Assembly (NCBI RefSeq): GCF_013179735.1
Contig: NZ_JABMEG010000001.1
Span: 2,666,001-2,730,000 of the forward strand
Length of the DNA: 64,000 bases
DNA from: Permianibacter fluminis
GTDB lineage: Bacteria > Pseudomonadota > Gammaproteobacteria > Enterobacterales > Permianibacteraceae
Direction: 5' to 3'
Part shown: in pieces, positions 47,516 to 56,328 of the stretch
How the letters are laid out: each line of letters begins with the position of its first letter
How positions within the stretch are numbered: position 1 is the stretch's first letter
Program-made: the position numbers and the translations under genes
Notes under the pieces: generated by a model
Databases searched by the model: none
Told to the model about the DNA's origin: nothing
What the model saw: only the letters and a program-made list of their open reading frames with translations

Positions 47516-47965
47516 GTGACCATCGGCAGCGTGAATTGCAGCCCCAGCGCATTGCATACCAGCGATGCCGTCACGGCTGATGCGCGTCGCTCGGCATCGC
47601 CGAATCGCCAGAACCTCGATGCAAACGCCAGTCAATCCGCGGCGGACAATGCCAGCTCGGGCGCCCGGCCCGAGTTTGTTTTGGGGGCTTCGGCGTATCG
47701 GCGAGTGCTGGCGACGCTGGAGCTGGAGCGCTCGTCAGCGCCGGACGACGGCGGCGAGCAGAATGCACGCCGCGCTGCCGACGTTTCGACTTCTCTTTCT
47801 CGCGCCGCTTCAAGTGACGCTTCCGCCAACGCTACCGCGATCAAAGCCGACGCCGCTGCGACCAGTTACACCGGTCAGCGTGCGCTGCGCAGTTATCAGG
47901 ATTCCGGTCAGCTCAGCGAGCGCGAATCGCTGTCATCGTTGTTTGGTGTCGATCTGTTTGTCTGA
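47516..47965 (+). CDS. Unknown Ala/Ser-rich protein with conserved-looking C-terminus
   Basis: A 149-residue protein from a GTG start preceded by AGAGGA at suitable spacing. Most of it is low complexity, rich in Ala, Ser, Asp and Arg. The last 25 residues (ALRSYQDSGQLSERESLSSLFGVDLFV) look like a short ordered helix plus motif, the kind seen at the end of small proteins in this class, but I cannot name the family. No signal peptide or membrane helix. It is convergent with the EF-hand-like gene. Confidence 0.55.
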   Translation: MTIGSVNCSPSALHTSDAVTADARRSASPNRQNLDANASQSAADNASSGARPEFVLGASAYRRVLATLELERSSAPDDGGEQNARRAADVSTSLSRAASSDASANATAIKADAAATSYTGQRALRSYQDSGQLSERESLSSLFGVDLFV

Positions 47966-48037
47966 GTTGCTTGTCAGCGTGTCTACATCCACGCTCCTGC
48001 ATTTCTTTCCGCGCCCAGCTCTTGCTCACGAAGCGGC

Positions 48038-48991
48038 TCACGCCTCTGCCATATGCCGATACCAGAGATCGGCTATTCGGCGCTCACGGCCGTCGGCAAA
48101 TTTCACTGCCGCATCGGCGCTGATGCGGTCACCCTGATCACTGAGTTGGTCGGTGCTGCGCTCCTGCAGCGAAATCGAGCTGATACCGGCATCGTTCAAT
48201 GATTGCAGCATCTGACTGCCGTCGTGTTGCCAACGCAGCAGTTTCAAGGAAGAAAAAATGCGATCACCGGCATCGATACGCTGATCGTGATTCTCGTCAT
48301 AGCGACGCAGCTCGGCAAAACCATTGCGGCGGCCATTTTGCTCGCCAAACAACTCCTTGCCGCTATCAATGCGGCCATTCTGGTTCTGGTCTAGCGCCAG
48401 CACGGCGTCATCATCGGCCGCGACACTGACATTTTCCGTATTGCCATCGCCAGTAATATCAAAGCGCACCGACCAGCTGAATCCGGTGGTTTCGAAGCCA
48501 TCTCCCGACAGATCGATTTGCAGCGGGTCCGACTGATTGACCGTGCGCTCCAGATCAAGCTGCATACTTTGCACGCGAACACCAGCGATGCTGATGCTGA
48601 AGCCTTCACCGGTTATGGTGGCGGCAAAGGTATCGGTTTGGCTCCAGGCAAAGCTCAGGCTGTTGTCATCAACCGCCAGACTGGTGCTGCCGACACTGCT
48701 GCGCGCCAACGAGATGTCGAGGGTATCGGTTTCCAGCGTGAAGCTTTCGCTCTCGCCGTGGCTTTCCTGAATCAGCAGCTGCCGCATCAGTTGATACACC
48801 AGCGAGTTTTCTTTTTGGCTTTGCAGCTCGCGGTTCAGATCGCTGGCGGATGGCGCCGTCTCGGCGGTCGGAATATTGCTCGGCGAAGCGGTGGCAGTTG
48901 GTGCCGGGCTGTCGGCGCGCGGCGGTGAGGGTAAACGATTCAAGCTGTTGGCCCTGCCAGGTTGGCTCAGGCTGACCGGTGCGAGCGACAT
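48038..48991 (-). CDS. Calcium-binding EF-hand/VCBS-like protein of unknown function
   Basis: A 317-residue protein. The first 60 residues are Ser/Pro/Ala-rich and probably disordered, with no signal peptide. Residues about 160-280 contain DLSGDGFETTG, DITGDGNTENV, DQNQNGRIDSGKELFGE and DENHDQRIDAGDRIF, a succession of D-x-[DN]-x-[DN]-G loops as in EF-hand and RTX-associated calcium sites. Family members are found near secreted or surface proteins, but no secretion gene is adjacent. The ATG at 48991 follows GAGGAGG; an upstream ATG is less likely. Confidence 0.8.
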   Translation of the reverse strand: MSLAPVSLSQPGRANSLNRLPSPPRADSPAPTATASPSNIPTAETAPSASDLNRELQSQKENSLVYQLMRQLLIQESHGESESFTLETDTLDISLARSSVGSTSLAVDDNSLSFAWSQTDTFAATITGEGFSISIAGVRVQSMQLDLERTVNQSDPLQIDLSGDGFETTGFSWSVRFDITGDGNTENVSVAADDDAVLALDQNQNGRIDSGKELFGEQNGRRNGFAELRRYDENHDQRIDAGDRIFSSLKLLRWQHDGSQMLQSLNDAGISSISLQERSTDQLSDQGDRISADAAVKFADGRERRIADLWYRHMAEA

Positions 48992-49228
48992 ATCGACCTC
49001 CTCGGGCACGTGGCCCTTCTGGATGTCGGGTTATCGACGCCATTCAGGAATGATTAAGGCTGGAAGTGGTCAAAATCCGCATGGCCTGTACCGGCAGCAG
49101 CAACTGATTTATCAACTGCGGTTTGTTAGATCCGATCTTCTGGCACTGGTCCATCCGATCCGAATTGTCAGACAAGGCGCACGCGCGTAGCATTTACGCC
49201 AAGGCAGTATGACCGTCAGGAGGTTTTC

Positions 49229-50011
49229 ATGACCAAGCATCTTTGGACCGCAGCCGTGATCTCGGTGTTGCTGGCCGCCTGTGCCAACGTGCCGGAAAGC
49301 GTGCAGGGCCCGGCTGATCCGAACATCACGCTGGCGACGGTGCGTGGCAATGATGCCGCCGTCAACGGCCAGTTGGTTCGCTGGGGCGGCTTGGTTGCCC
49401 GCGTGCAAAACAAGGACAACCAGAGCTGGATTGAAATTGTCGAGCAGCCGCTGGGTTCGTCTGGTCGTCCGGTCGGTGGCAATGTCACTGGCGGCCGTTT
49501 CATTGCCATTTTCGGTGGCTTTCTCGATCCGCTGATTTTCAAAACCGGTAGCGAAATCACGGTGGTCGGTTCATTGCAGCCGGGCGTCGAAGGCAAGATT
49601 GATGATCAACCGTATAAATTCCCGGTTCTGTCCGGTTCCGGCTATCACCTGTGGGAGCCGCGTGCCGACCGGCATTACGATGATGTGTTGCTGCTCCGCG
49701 GCAGCTACTGGGACCCGTTCTGGTATCGGCCATATTATCCGGTGATCATTCACCACTATCATCCGGCCCCGACGCCACGTGGCGCCGGCACCGGCAGTTC
49801 GACCAGCACAGGCCATGGTGGCGCCGGACCCGGTGCTGGCAACACGAGCACGACGCAATCAACGACTCCGTCAGTGACTCAACCAACGACTCAAGTCGCT
49901 ACGTCTTCGGTGACCGAACCACGGCGGCCGCCGGTGGTGCGGGCCGAACCGCGAAAGCCGCTAGCGGAGCGGGAAGCAAAACCCAAGCGCCGGGATGACA
50001 AGGAAAGATAA
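49229..50011 (+). CDS. slp: Slp-family outer membrane lipoprotein
   Basis: A 260-residue lipoprotein of the Slp family (E. coli Slp is induced by starvation and acid). The signal peptide ends in the lipobox LLAAC (Cys18 or so). The core VNGQLVRWGGLVARVQNK, WIEIVEQPL and SGRFIAIFGGFLDPLIF-like phrases define Slp. After about residue 160 comes an unusual tail: Trp/Tyr/His-rich (DPFWYRPYYPVIIHHYHP), then a Gly/Ser/Thr repeat-like stretch and a basic end. AGGAGG precedes the ATG. A strong terminator follows. Confidence 0.88.
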   Translation: MTKHLWTAAVISVLLAACANVPESVQGPADPNITLATVRGNDAAVNGQLVRWGGLVARVQNKDNQSWIEIVEQPLGSSGRPVGGNVTGGRFIAIFGGFLDPLIFKTGSEITVVGSLQPGVEGKIDDQPYKFPVLSGSGYHLWEPRADRHYDDVLLLRGSYWDPFWYRPYYPVIIHHYHPAPTPRGAGTGSSTSTGHGGAGPGAGNTSTTQSTTPSVTQPTTQVATSSVTEPRRPPVVRAEPRKPLAEREAKPKRRDDKER

Positions 50012-50021
50012 ATTTCGAACG

Positions 50022-50055
50022 AAAAAAAGCCGCTGGAAACAGCGGCTTTTTTTTT
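50022..50055. terminator. Bidirectional Rho-independent terminator
   Basis: The stem AAAAAAAGCCGCTG / CAGCGGCTTTTTTT with a short loop and nine T sits between convergent slp and queH. Confidence 0.9.
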
Positions 50056-50068
50056 GCCTGGCGATGAC

Positions 50069-50815
50069 TCAAGCGGATGCTTTCGGGGTGATCTGGCAGG
50101 CGCTGGTGGCGTCCGGCTGGCTGTCTTCAGCGATCATCTGAATATGGATTTCATCTTTGCCGTAAAACTTGACGCCGCGTTTAATGCGATCGCGGCCCCG
50201 TGACAGCCGCCAGCGATTGGTGTCGCGCAGGCTGTAAACGCAGCCGCAGTATTCTTGCTGATAGAACTGCTCAACTTTGGCGAGCTCAACCATGCGTGCC
50301 GCACCGCCTTGCTGGCGCCAGTTGTAGGTCCAGTACAGCACGTTGTCGTAGCGGGCTGCGGCGCGCTCGCCGCAGCCATTGATTTGCTCCATGTTCTTCC
50401 AGCGGGAAATGCCGAGCGTGCTGGAGATCAAATCAAACCCGTGTTCGTGGGCGAACAGGGCCGTACGCTCAAAGCGCATGTCAAAGCAGACCGTGCAGCG
50501 CTCGCCGCGCTCCGGGGCATTCTCAAGGCCCTTGACCCGATCAAACCAGTTGTCGCTGTCGTAATCGGCATCGATGAACGGAATGCCTTTTTTCTCACAG
50601 AAGCGGATGTTCTCCTGCTTGCGCAGTTCGTACTCTTCGCGCGGATGAATGTTCGGGTTGTAGAAGAACACCGTTTGCTCGATGCCCGAGGCTTGCACCG
50701 CTTCCATGACTTCGCCGGCGCAAGGCGCGCAGCAGGAATGCAGCAGCAGTTTCTTGCTGCCGTTGGGCGTGTCCAGCTGTGGCCGTTGGTAGTGGTCGAG
50801 CGAATACTTGTTCAT
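50069..50815 (-). CDS. queH: Epoxyqueuosine reductase QueH
   Basis: It performs the last step of queuosine synthesis, reduction of epoxyqueuosine in tRNA, as the non-cobalamin alternative to QueG. The 248-residue protein shows the family's metal ligands and redox cysteines: HSCCAPC (about residues 27-32), ERCTVCF (near 106) and EYCGCVYS (near 189), with the long conserved [15 protein letters not shown] stretch between. Complete and single-gene. Confidence 0.93.
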   Translation of the reverse strand: MNKYSLDHYQRPQLDTPNGSKKLLLHSCCAPCAGEVMEAVQASGIEQTVFFYNPNIHPREEYELRKQENIRFCEKKGIPFIDADYDSDNWFDRVKGLENAPERGERCTVCFDMRFERTALFAHEHGFDLISSTLGISRWKNMEQINGCGERAAARYDNVLYWTYNWRQQGGAARMVELAKVEQFYQQEYCGCVYSLRDTNRWRLSRGRDRIKRGVKFYGKDEIHIQMIAEDSQPDATSACQITPKASA

Positions 50816-50879
50816 CGTGTAAACCGGGGTAATCCAGTGCGGTAGTGAGCGGAGCGGTCGTCAACTTGGCCGTGGCGAA

Positions 50880-52313
50880 TTACTGGCCCGGCGACGTGGC
50901 GGCGGCGATTTTATCACCAGTTGTCGCCGTGGCAGCAGAAAATGCCGGGTGCCAGTGACTGGACCGGCGCCAGAAACGCCAGTTCAGCAGGATGGCCGCC
51001 AGGCTCAGACCGCCGATCATGCCGGCCCAGTAACCGGCCGGGCCGAGCGCGGTGTAATGCGCCAGCAGCCAGCCAAGCGGAAAGCCGACCACCCAGTAGG
51101 CGAGCATGCTGATCAGCATGGGATAGCGGGTTTCTTTCAGCCCGCGCAAGGCGCCGGAGGCGGTGACCTGCAGCGCGTCGGACAGCTGGAAGATGGCCGC
51201 CAGCGACAGGAAGCTGACCGCCATTGTGATCACGTCGGCGCTGTCGGTGTACAAGCCGGCAATCTGGTTCGGCAGTAACAGCATGCTGCCGGTTGAAAGC
51301 AGGGCGATGCTGCCGGCGAAACCGATTCCGACCCAGCCGGCACGCCGCACCGCCGCGGCCGAGCCACTGCCGACGGCAAAACCAACCCGCGCCGTGATCG
51401 CATTGGCGATGCCGAGCGGAACCATGAACGTCAGCGAGGCGTAGTTGAGTGCAATCTGATGCGCCGAAATGATGGTGGTGTTATAGGTCGCCATCATCAG
51501 ACCCATCATGGCAAACATCAGCACTTCCAGAGCGAATGCCGAACCCATCGGCAGGCCGAGTCGCACGATTTCATACAGCCGCGGCCAGTCCGGCTTGTGC
51601 CAGACAAAATGCTGGCGCAGGCCGGCATGACGTTTTGCCTTCAAGGTGTACAGCAACATGAAGACAAACATCAGCAACCAGGTCACGCTGGTGGCATAAC
51701 CGGTACCGACGGCGCCGAGTTTCGGCGCGCCCAGATTGCCGTACATGAACACCCAGTTGAAAAAAGCGTTGACCGGCACCGCCAGAAACGCGCAGCTCAT
51801 CACGGCCTTGGTGGCGAACAGGCCTTCATTGCAAAAGCGCAAACTGAGAAACAGCCAAAAGACCGGCGTACCCCAGGACAGCGCCTTGATGTATTCAATG
51901 GCGGTCGGCTTTACCGAGGGCTCCACCTGCAACCAGTCGAGCACAATGCCGAGTTGTCGCCAGAGAAAAAACACTGGCACGCTGATCAGCAGCGCAAACC
52001 ACAAACCACTCTGGATACTGGCGGCAACGGCTGCCTGATTCTTGGCGCCGTTGTATTGCGAGACAATCGGATTCAGTGAAAGGAAAACGCCAAGCAGGAA
52101 CAGCATCAGCGGGCTAATCAGATTGACGCCGGTCGCCACGGCGGCAAGTGCATCGGGTCCCAGTTGACCGGCCATGATGGTGTCGACGGTACCGAGCGCC
52201 ATGGTCGCCAATTGAGCGGCGACGGCAGGCAACGCAATACGGATCAGATCCGACAGTTCGCGTTTGGTGCTTGCAGCGTGGCTGGTGGCTGGTGGCGGTG
52301 ACAAGTGGTTCAT
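50880..52313 (-). CDS. MATE-family multidrug/Na+ antiporter (NorM-like)
   Basis: A 477-residue inner membrane exporter with about twelve helices in two MatE halves. The N-terminal ALPAVAAQLATMALGTVDTIMAGQLG and the second-half RVGFAVGSG segment are typical of the NorM branch; substrates in the family are cationic drugs and dyes, driven by Na+ or H+. The ATG at 52313 has GGGAG six bases before it, so the longer frame from 52352 is rejected. Its promoter region carries two tandem-repeat arrays (52369 and 52452). Confidence 0.9.
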   Translation of the reverse strand: MNHLSPPPATSHAASTKRELSDLIRIALPAVAAQLATMALGTVDTIMAGQLGPDALAAVATGVNLISPLMLFLLGVFLSLNPIVSQYNGAKNQAAVAASIQSGLWFALLISVPVFFLWRQLGIVLDWLQVEPSVKPTAIEYIKALSWGTPVFWLFLSLRFCNEGLFATKAVMSCAFLAVPVNAFFNWVFMYGNLGAPKLGAVGTGYATSVTWLLMFVFMLLYTLKAKRHAGLRQHFVWHKPDWPRLYEIVRLGLPMGSAFALEVLMFAMMGLMMATYNTTIISAHQIALNYASLTFMVPLGIANAITARVGFAVGSGSAAAVRRAGWVGIGFAGSIALLSTGSMLLLPNQIAGLYTDSADVITMAVSFLSLAAIFQLSDALQVTASGALRGLKETRYPMLISMLAYWVVGFPLGWLLAHYTALGPAGYWAGMIGGLSLAAILLNWRFWRRSSHWHPAFSAATATTGDKIAAATSPGQ

Positions 52314-52368
52314 GACAACTCCCGACGGCCGGCCATGGTAGCGGGCTGGCATCGGTCTACAAAGACTT

Positions 52369-52435
52369 TTTCGGACATAAGTGTGTTTCGGAAATGTTCG
52401 CTTTCAGGAAACACGCGTTTTCGGAAACTGGCTGC
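52369..52435. repeat. Four degenerate 16-17-bp repeats (TTTC-GGA-rich)
   Basis: Units start at 52369, 52386, 52402 and 52419, each beginning TTTC[AG]G[GA][AC]; the rest is diverged. The array lies upstream of the MATE gene. Confidence 0.65.
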
Positions 52436-52451
52436 TTCTGTAATGCAGGTT

Positions 52452-52503
52452 CTGATGACAGGGGCTGGCAACAGGGTCTGACAACAGCTTCTGGCAACAG
52501 GTT
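52452..52503. repeat. Four tandem 13-bp repeats
   Basis: Units start at 52452, 52465, 52478 and 52491; the second is CTGGCAACAGGGT. They differ at two to four positions and follow the array at 52369 after 16 bases. Confidence 0.8.
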
Positions 52504-52534
52504 AGCGCCGATTACCAGCAACCAGACAATCCGC

Positions 52535-53350
52535 TCACGGCACTTTGTCGACTTTCAACTGCACGTTCCAATCGCTGCGCCGGGTTTGCCAGGTGCTGTC
52601 TCCTGCTTGCTGAACCGCGCCAAGTGGCAACCACTGCCCGAGCGGGCCGCGCACTTCGGTTTCCAGTACGCTGATATGCATGACGCCGTCTTCACCGGTC
52701 ACCGGCACCCGTTCGCGCGGATTGATCCGGACCAGCACTTCCTCGGCTTGCACGATGGGCAAAACATAGAATCCGCGACCACTTTCCCGGTAGGTGGTGC
52801 CGGTCATCAACTGCCCCCGCGGCGAAATCTGCACGGTCAACTCGGGAATATCGGCGCCGGTGTGAATGAACGCAGTTTGCCCGGCCAAGGTGTTGACTTG
52901 TTGCATGCTGTTGTCATTGTCACGTTCGGTTTGCCATTGGCCGTCAGCGCGAACGGTTGCGCCGCTGTTGTCGATGTCTACGCCGACACTGCCTTGCTGC
53001 GTCTCCGCCTGGGAACGCCGCTGCCAGCGAACGGTGACCAGCAGGCGCACCGGCGCCTTGTCCAGTTGACCGATGACATTCTGGATCTGTTGCCATTCGC
53101 TGTCGGTCAGGTTGAGCAGCAACTTGTTATCGACCGCGCTGGCACCAGCACCAGCCGGCAAATGAGGCCGCAGCACTTCCAATACCGGTGCAGCCAGCGA
53201 ATAGCGCAGCTCGACAATATGCAGCGAGCGATCGGCGGCGGCTGCCGTCGTCAGCATGGCTGTCAGCAGCAGTGCCAGCAGCGCTCGCAATAGCGGTGTC
53301 ATCAACGACAAAACAATTGATCGAAATAGGGCCACTGAAACGATCTCCAT
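52535..53350 (-). CDS. Secretin N-domain-like (NolW-like) periplasmic protein
   Basis: A 271-residue protein with an N-terminal signal peptide (hydrophobic run ending TAAAA before about residue 40) and then HIVELRYSLAAPVLEVLRPHL to QIQNVIGQLDKAPVRLLVTVRW, which matches the N1-type domain of secretins. The C-terminal half is unrelated to the secretin beta barrel, so it cannot form a pore itself. It may be a periplasmic accessory factor. An internal ATG at 53302 would give a shorter signal peptide; neither start has a clear ribosome site. No other secretion gene is nearby. Confidence 0.78.
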   Translation of the reverse strand: MEIVSVALFRSIVLSLMTPLLRALLALLLTAMLTTAAAADRSLHIVELRYSLAAPVLEVLRPHLPAGAGASAVDNKLLLNLTDSEWQQIQNVIGQLDKAPVRLLVTVRWQRRSQAETQQGSVGVDIDNSGATVRADGQWQTERDNDNSMQQVNTLAGQTAFIHTGADIPELTVQISPRGQLMTGTTYRESGRGFYVLPIVQAEEVLVRINPRERVPVTGEDGVMHISVLETEVRGPLGQWLPLGAVQQAGDSTWQTRRSDWNVQLKVDKVP

Positions 53351-53424
53351 TCAGCGCATGCATGCTCATCGCAGTTGTTGCGATTCTTTGAGCGCGATAC
53401 GCTTTCCCAATTGAATCGGTTTGC

Positions 53425-53949
53425 TCAGATGAACAGTCGGCGCAACTCGCTCGCTGGCCGGCTGAGCTGCCAGACCTCGTCAAAAAATTTCAGTTTTTCC
53501 AGACACAGCAGCGGGGCATGGAAGTGGGCTTCGCCGCTGTATTCGGCGGCATTGCTCCGATACAGCAGGCCGGACTGGTCCGCCACCAAAAAGCAGAACG
53601 GATGGTGCAGATGATCCTCATGGGTAATGCGGACATCAATCTTGCTGCTCAGTCGCTGCACCAGTTCCAGCCAGCGATGGCCATTGCGCTGGGCCGGGCC
53701 GACATCCGCCACCAGCAGGCGGACATGGCTACTGCGATGCCGACGTGCCAGTGCACTCAGGGCGTGGCTGACGTCGGCATCATCGAAGACGCGGGCATCG
53801 AGATCACGGCTGAACACATGGATATGGCGCTGGGCCTGGGCAATCAGCCGCAGCGCTGCCAGCCGGTTGTCGTTGCTGTTGTGCAACGCGAAATCCCCGG
53901 GCGTGCCGAGCATTGCCTGTTCAAGGGAAGGGGGGGCTGTTTCGGTCAT
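53425..53949 (-). CDS. DUF7931-like protein, PLD-fold without HKD motif
   Basis: A 174-residue cytoplasmic protein. Residues 28-150 follow the phospholipase D-like strand order (HIHVFSRDLDARVFDD, VRLLVAD, DVRITHEDHLHHPFCFLVADQSGLLYR) but no H-x-K-x(4)-D motif is present, so lipase or nuclease chemistry is unlikely. The pattern resembles the DUF7931 proteins that accompany GNAT acetyltransferases in Pseudomonas, and a GNAT gene indeed lies about 550 bases away on the same strand. Function unknown. Confidence 0.75.
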   Translation of the reverse strand: MTETAPPSLEQAMLGTPGDFALHNSNDNRLAALRLIAQAQRHIHVFSRDLDARVFDDADVSHALSALARRHRSSHVRLLVADVGPAQRNGHRWLELVQRLSSKIDVRITHEDHLHHPFCFLVADQSGLLYRSNAAEYSGEAHFHAPLLCLEKLKFFDEVWQLSRPASELRRLFI

Positions 53950-54154
53950 GGCGGCGTGTCAGCAACCGTCAAAAGTGAGACGTGGTTCGATGGTAGCAGA
54001 CTACCCCGGTGCTAGGGTTTGTCCTCAGCTTCCGCCTGTGGCCCAGTCCACAAGACGCGCGGGTTTTGCCGGCCCGGCAGTATCGACAGGTCCGCGTCTT
54101 TGCAGGAAACAGTCGAAATGCTGCGCGGCGAAGCACAGGTCACAAGCGGTTGAG

Positions 54155-54193
54155 CCCAATAGTCAAACCCAGTAGTCAAACCCAGCAGTCTAA
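54155..54193. repeat. Three tandem 13-bp repeats
   Basis: CCCAATAGTCAAA at 54155 is followed by CCCAGTAGTCAAA at 54168 and CCCAGCAGTCTAA at 54181. The array ends 16 bases before the start of a small ORF. Confidence 0.85.
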
Positions 54194-54209
54194 CCAGGCA
54201 GGTATCGTC

Positions 54210-54380
54210 ATGAACGAATGCAAATTGCCCGTTTCCGATGCCGTAATCGAGCGCGCCCTGCAGGGCTATGCGCCGGAAGATCTGCAGCAGGCCTCGGCAC
54301 TGGTGTCGAGTCTGCAATCCGTAATGCCGCTGGATGACAGCGACACCGACGTCGAAAGTGCCGCAGAAATTCTGGCCTGA
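54210..54380 (+). CDS. Possible 56-residue acidic small protein
   Basis: The ORF starts at the ATG at 54210, preceded by AGGCAGG. The product (MNECKLPVSDAVIERALQGY, later LDDSDTDVESAAEILA) is acidic and probably helical, with regular codon use. It is opposite in strand to its neighbours. I know no family. The upstream extension of the same frame falls in the 13-bp repeats and is not believed. Confidence 0.4.
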   Translation: MNECKLPVSDAVIERALQGYAPEDLQQASALVSSLQSVMPLDDSDTDVESAAEILA

Positions 54381-54491
54381 TGGTCAGGCTGGATCGTTCG
54401 ACCAAGTAGTTTGGTTTGGATACCCGGCTTGAATCGCCAAGCCTGAGTAGCCGGCGGGCGCTGCCAGTAGGTGTGAACCGAGGGGCGCCGC

Positions 54492-54953
54492 TCAGGACGC
54501 GATGGAGCGTTGGCGTTGGCCGCTGGCAAGCGTCAGCAGCATGTTCCGGTGCGGAATGCCGGCCGCCATGTAGACGCAGCCATCCGGGCGGAACTGGTGG
54601 GTTTCATAGAAGCCCTGAGCGGTGATGGGCGCTGCAAGGGTTACGGTTTGATGGCCGCGCTCCAGCGCGATGGCGACCAGCTCGTCGAGCAGGGCCGAAC
54701 CGACTCCATGCTGCCGCCACGGCAGCAGCACCGCAATGCGACCGATGGTGCCATCGGGTTCCAGCCGACCGGTGCCCACGGCTTCACCCTCCGGCGAAAC
54801 CGCCAGCACGTGAACGCAGTGATCATCCTGACCATCCTGATCATGTTCCGGGGCAATCCGCATTTCCACTTCGAATACCTTCTGGCGCACGAGCGCCATC
54901 AGCGAACCATGGTCGCGCCAGGTACTGCGAAGAATGCGGAAGGCCTGCTCCAT
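54492..54953 (-). CDS. GNAT-family acetyltransferase
   Basis: A 153-residue N-acetyltransferase. The acetyl-CoA motif A is IGRIAVLLPWRQHGVGSALLDEL (R-Q-H-G-V-G-S at about residues 98-104), followed by the motif B region TAQGFYETHQFRPDG. The substrate is unknown. A short acidic insert, HDQDGQDDH, near residue 38 is encoded by small repeated CATCCTGA strings. It is located between roxA and the DUF7931 gene, an arrangement seen in Pseudomonas. Confidence 0.87.
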   Translation of the reverse strand: MEQAFRILRSTWRDHGSLMALVRQKVFEVEMRIAPEHDQDGQDDHCVHVLAVSPEGEAVGTGRLEPDGTIGRIAVLLPWRQHGVGSALLDELVAIALERGHQTVTLAAPITAQGFYETHQFRPDGCVYMAAGIPHRNMLLTLASGQRQRSIAS

Positions 54954-55115
54954 GTCGTCTCCGGTGATCGTCAGGCGATGACGGTTTCCTTGTTTACCGA
55001 GCGTTCTGTGTTGCCAACTCGTTCTGTGTTTCGAATACGTTCAATTGCCAAAACAGCGACCCCGCCATTTGCCTCGACATCTGGCAAAACAAGGCTTATT
55101 CAGACATAACAAACA

Positions 55116-56270
55116 CTAGAGGGAAAATACCCCTCTGTTGACCAGCATAGCCAGTGCCGGCAAAAAGGCCAAATCACTGACAAATTCGTTTAATGCGCTG
55201 CCGTCTATCTGCTGCTGGTTGCATAAAAACGCTGCGGAATTCGAGTTCAAGGCACCAACGTCCAACTCTTCGCCATTGGCAAACAGGTGCACATGGCCAT
55301 CGGCACCAGCGAACCAGGCGAGACGGGCATCGTCATTGCGCTCGAGAAGCTTGTTCTTGCCGAGCGCGGTTTTCAGCTTGGCGACGCTGATTTCTTGCTC
55401 CGGTGGCTCCAGTGGCAATCGGGTCTGGCTGACCAGACAGGCAAACGCCCGCTCGACCAGCGCCGGTTGCTGCAGCAGATCCTGCATCAGCGCGCGCACT
55501 TTCTGCAGGGTTTGGCCGGGAATCAGCGCGGCATCGCTGACGGCTTGCAAATCCGGGTCGGTATAGCGTTTGCCGTCGATGCCGTTTTCGACCAGCCACT
55601 CGGCCAGACGGGTCACGATGTCGGCCTGCGAGGGCGCCCGGAAGCCGACCGAATAGGTCAGACAGGGCTCCAATGCCGTGCCACAGTGCGGCGCGCCGGG
55701 CGGCACATACAACACATCGCCCGGCTCGACGATGACATCCATGCTCGGTTCAAACGGCTGGATCTGGCGCAGCGCGCTGACTTCGGGATTCGGGATGACG
55801 GTGATGCTCGATTCGGCCACCAGCCAGCGACGACGGCCGAGTCCCTGAATCAGGAAAACGTCGTACTGATCAATGTGCGGACCGACGCCGCCGCCCTTGA
55901 CCGCGTAACTGACCATCACGTCATCGAATCGCCACTGCGGAAAACAGTGGTAAGCCTGCCGTAGCGCGGCGACCTCGGGCACCCAGTGATCAACCGCCTG
56001 CACCAGCAGCGTGTAATTTTCTTTCGGCAGCTTCTTGAAGGTGCTGGCCTTGAACGGGCCGTGCTGCAGTTGCCACTGCTTGCTGACCGGATCGTGCTGG
56101 ACCAGCCGCGACTCGACATCCTCTTCCATGGCAAGGCCAGCCAATTCTTCCGGTGTGATGGCTGCCAGCGCAGTACTGAAAGCGCCTTTGATCAGCAGCG
56201 GTTTCTTTTGCCAGTAGTCGCGCAGGAATTGTTCAGGGCTGAGGGCGCCAAAAGGCGAGCGTGCGGACAT
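55116..56270 (-). CDS. roxA: Ribosomal protein uL16 arginine 3-hydroxylase (RoxA/YcfD)
   Basis: A 384-residue JmjC/cupin oxygenase that hydroxylates an arginine of ribosomal protein L16 using Fe(II) and 2-oxoglutarate. The metal triad is HxD in GPHIDQYDVFLIQG (near residues 130-132) with the distal His in PPGAPHCGTAL; the N-terminus PEQFLRDYWQKKPLLIKGAF and the C-terminal winged-helix region complete the family pattern. Length fits E. coli YcfD (about 373). Confidence 0.92.
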   Translation of the reverse strand: MSARSPFGALSPEQFLRDYWQKKPLLIKGAFSTALAAITPEELAGLAMEEDVESRLVQHDPVSKQWQLQHGPFKASTFKKLPKENYTLLVQAVDHWVPEVAALRQAYHCFPQWRFDDVMVSYAVKGGGVGPHIDQYDVFLIQGLGRRRWLVAESSITVIPNPEVSALRQIQPFEPSMDVIVEPGDVLYVPPGAPHCGTALEPCLTYSVGFRAPSQADIVTRLAEWLVENGIDGKRYTDPDLQAVSDAALIPGQTLQKVRALMQDLLQQPALVERAFACLVSQTRLPLEPPEQEISVAKLKTALGKNKLLERNDDARLAWFAGADGHVHLFANGEELDVGALNSNSAAFLCNQQQIDGSALNEFVSDLAFLPALAMLVNRGVFSL

Positions 56271-56328
56271 AGTGAACTCAGACAGGTGAATACGAACAGG
56301 CGATCAGTATGCCATGACCGCTGCAGGT

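Noticed and set aside
48199-48536. Plus-strand ORFs inside the EF-hand-like gene
   Set aside because: They are short shadows of the minus-strand gene.
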